Assembly (NCBI RefSeq): GCF_001544915.2
Contig: NZ_FCOE02000007.1
Location: 1-64,000, forward strand
Length of the DNA stretch: 64,000 nt
Direction: 5' to 3'
Source: Caballeronia pedi
Lineage (GTDB): Bacteria > Pseudomonadota > Gammaproteobacteria > Burkholderiales > Burkholderiaceae
Every line of letters starts with the position of its first letter. Position 1 is the first letter of the stretch. The notes below the pieces were generated by a model. The model saw nothing but the letters and a program-made list of their open reading frames with translations. It was not told the DNA's origin and ran no database searches. Of the stretch, positions 63,795-64,000 are shown piece after piece. The translations under genes and the position numbers were made by a program.

Positions 63795-64000
63795 ATGCGA
63801 CACACCGTCATCGGAGTTTTCGACACCTATGCGCAAGCCGAGGACGCGCGCGCGGCCCTGCTCGCCGCAGGCTTCCCGCGCGCGGATATCGAACTGCAGG
63901 CCAACCCGAAGCGCGACGACGCCGCCGCGCCGTCCGACATGCCCGATGCCGAAACACATCGCGAGCCGGGCATGCTCGCCAACATCGAACGCTTCTTCAG
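63795..64000 (+). CDS. General stress protein 17M-like protein (partial, cut by window end)
   Basis: The first 68 residues are visible (MRHTVIGVFDTYAQAEDARA, ALLAAGFPRADIELQ). The opening beta-alpha pattern with VxGVFDTYAQAEDA is that of the general stress protein 17M / YflT-like family, often multi-copy in Burkholderia. AGGAGG precedes the start, and a sigma-54-type promoter lies upstream. The rest of the gene lies beyond the window. Confidence 0.8.
   Translation, partial: MRHTVIGVFDTYAQAEDARAALLAAGFPRADIELQANPKRDDAAAPSDMPDAETHREPGMLANIERFF

Overview
The window looks like a chromosome segment of a Burkholderiaceae member, most likely Paraburkholderia or Caballeronia (inference). The reasons are high GC, many ATGA/GTGA translational overlaps, a dispersed Burkholderia-type hairpin repeat at the left edge, a monomeric isocitrate dehydrogenase, and a methanopterin-linked C1 pathway beside hopanoid genes. 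I saw no tRNA, rRNA, IS element, prophage or CRISPR array.

Region 1 (1-9404) is one tightly packed plus-strand run. It holds fhcBADC (formyltransferase/hydrolase complex, last step of H4MPT-linked formaldehyde oxidation), a cytochrome b561, pqqBCDE (PQQ cofactor synthesis) and a LuxR-type response regulator. A histidine kinase lies opposite and overlaps the regulator tail to tail. No pqqA was found. Region 2 (10.5-15.1 kb) holds a TonB-dependent receptor with an acidic loop, a YVTN beta-propeller protein, a small periplasmic protein, and a 69-residue peptide with a double-glycine-like leader preceded by a near-consensus sigma-54 promoter. The first three resemble PQQ-alcohol/lanthanide accessory loci.

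Region 3 (15.2-27.8 kb) is mixed housekeeping and accessory DNA: a SulP-STAS-cNMP fusion, a VOC protein, a DnaJ-domain protein, a PhnZ-like HD protein, an MFS exporter, a lytic transglycosylase, three small secreted low-complexity proteins, an Mpo1-like protein, a RarD-like permease, egtD and acylphosphatase. Region 4 (27.8-33.6 kb, minus) is a signalling operon: a triple-receiver hybrid kinase, CheR, a receiver-less CheB and a REC-kinase.

Region 5 (33.7-58.4 kb) carries hopanoid genes in several small units: hpnA, hpnB, ispH-hpnH, hpnM with divergent hpnN-mlaA, and hpnD-hpnE-shc-hpnG. Between them lie icd, two toxin-antitoxin pairs, cstA-ybdD with a divergent two-component system, a thioesterase and a DUF1493 protein. 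Region 6 (58.6-63.6 kb) has a CheY-like / CheC-like / diguanylate cyclase operon and a hybrid kinase. The window ends inside a stress-protein gene preceded by a second good sigma-54 site.

The main biological themes are C1/PQQ periplasmic oxidation, hopanoid synthesis and outer-membrane lipid traffic, and dense two-component/c-di-GMP signalling. Family assignments come from reading motifs and gene context; no database search was run.
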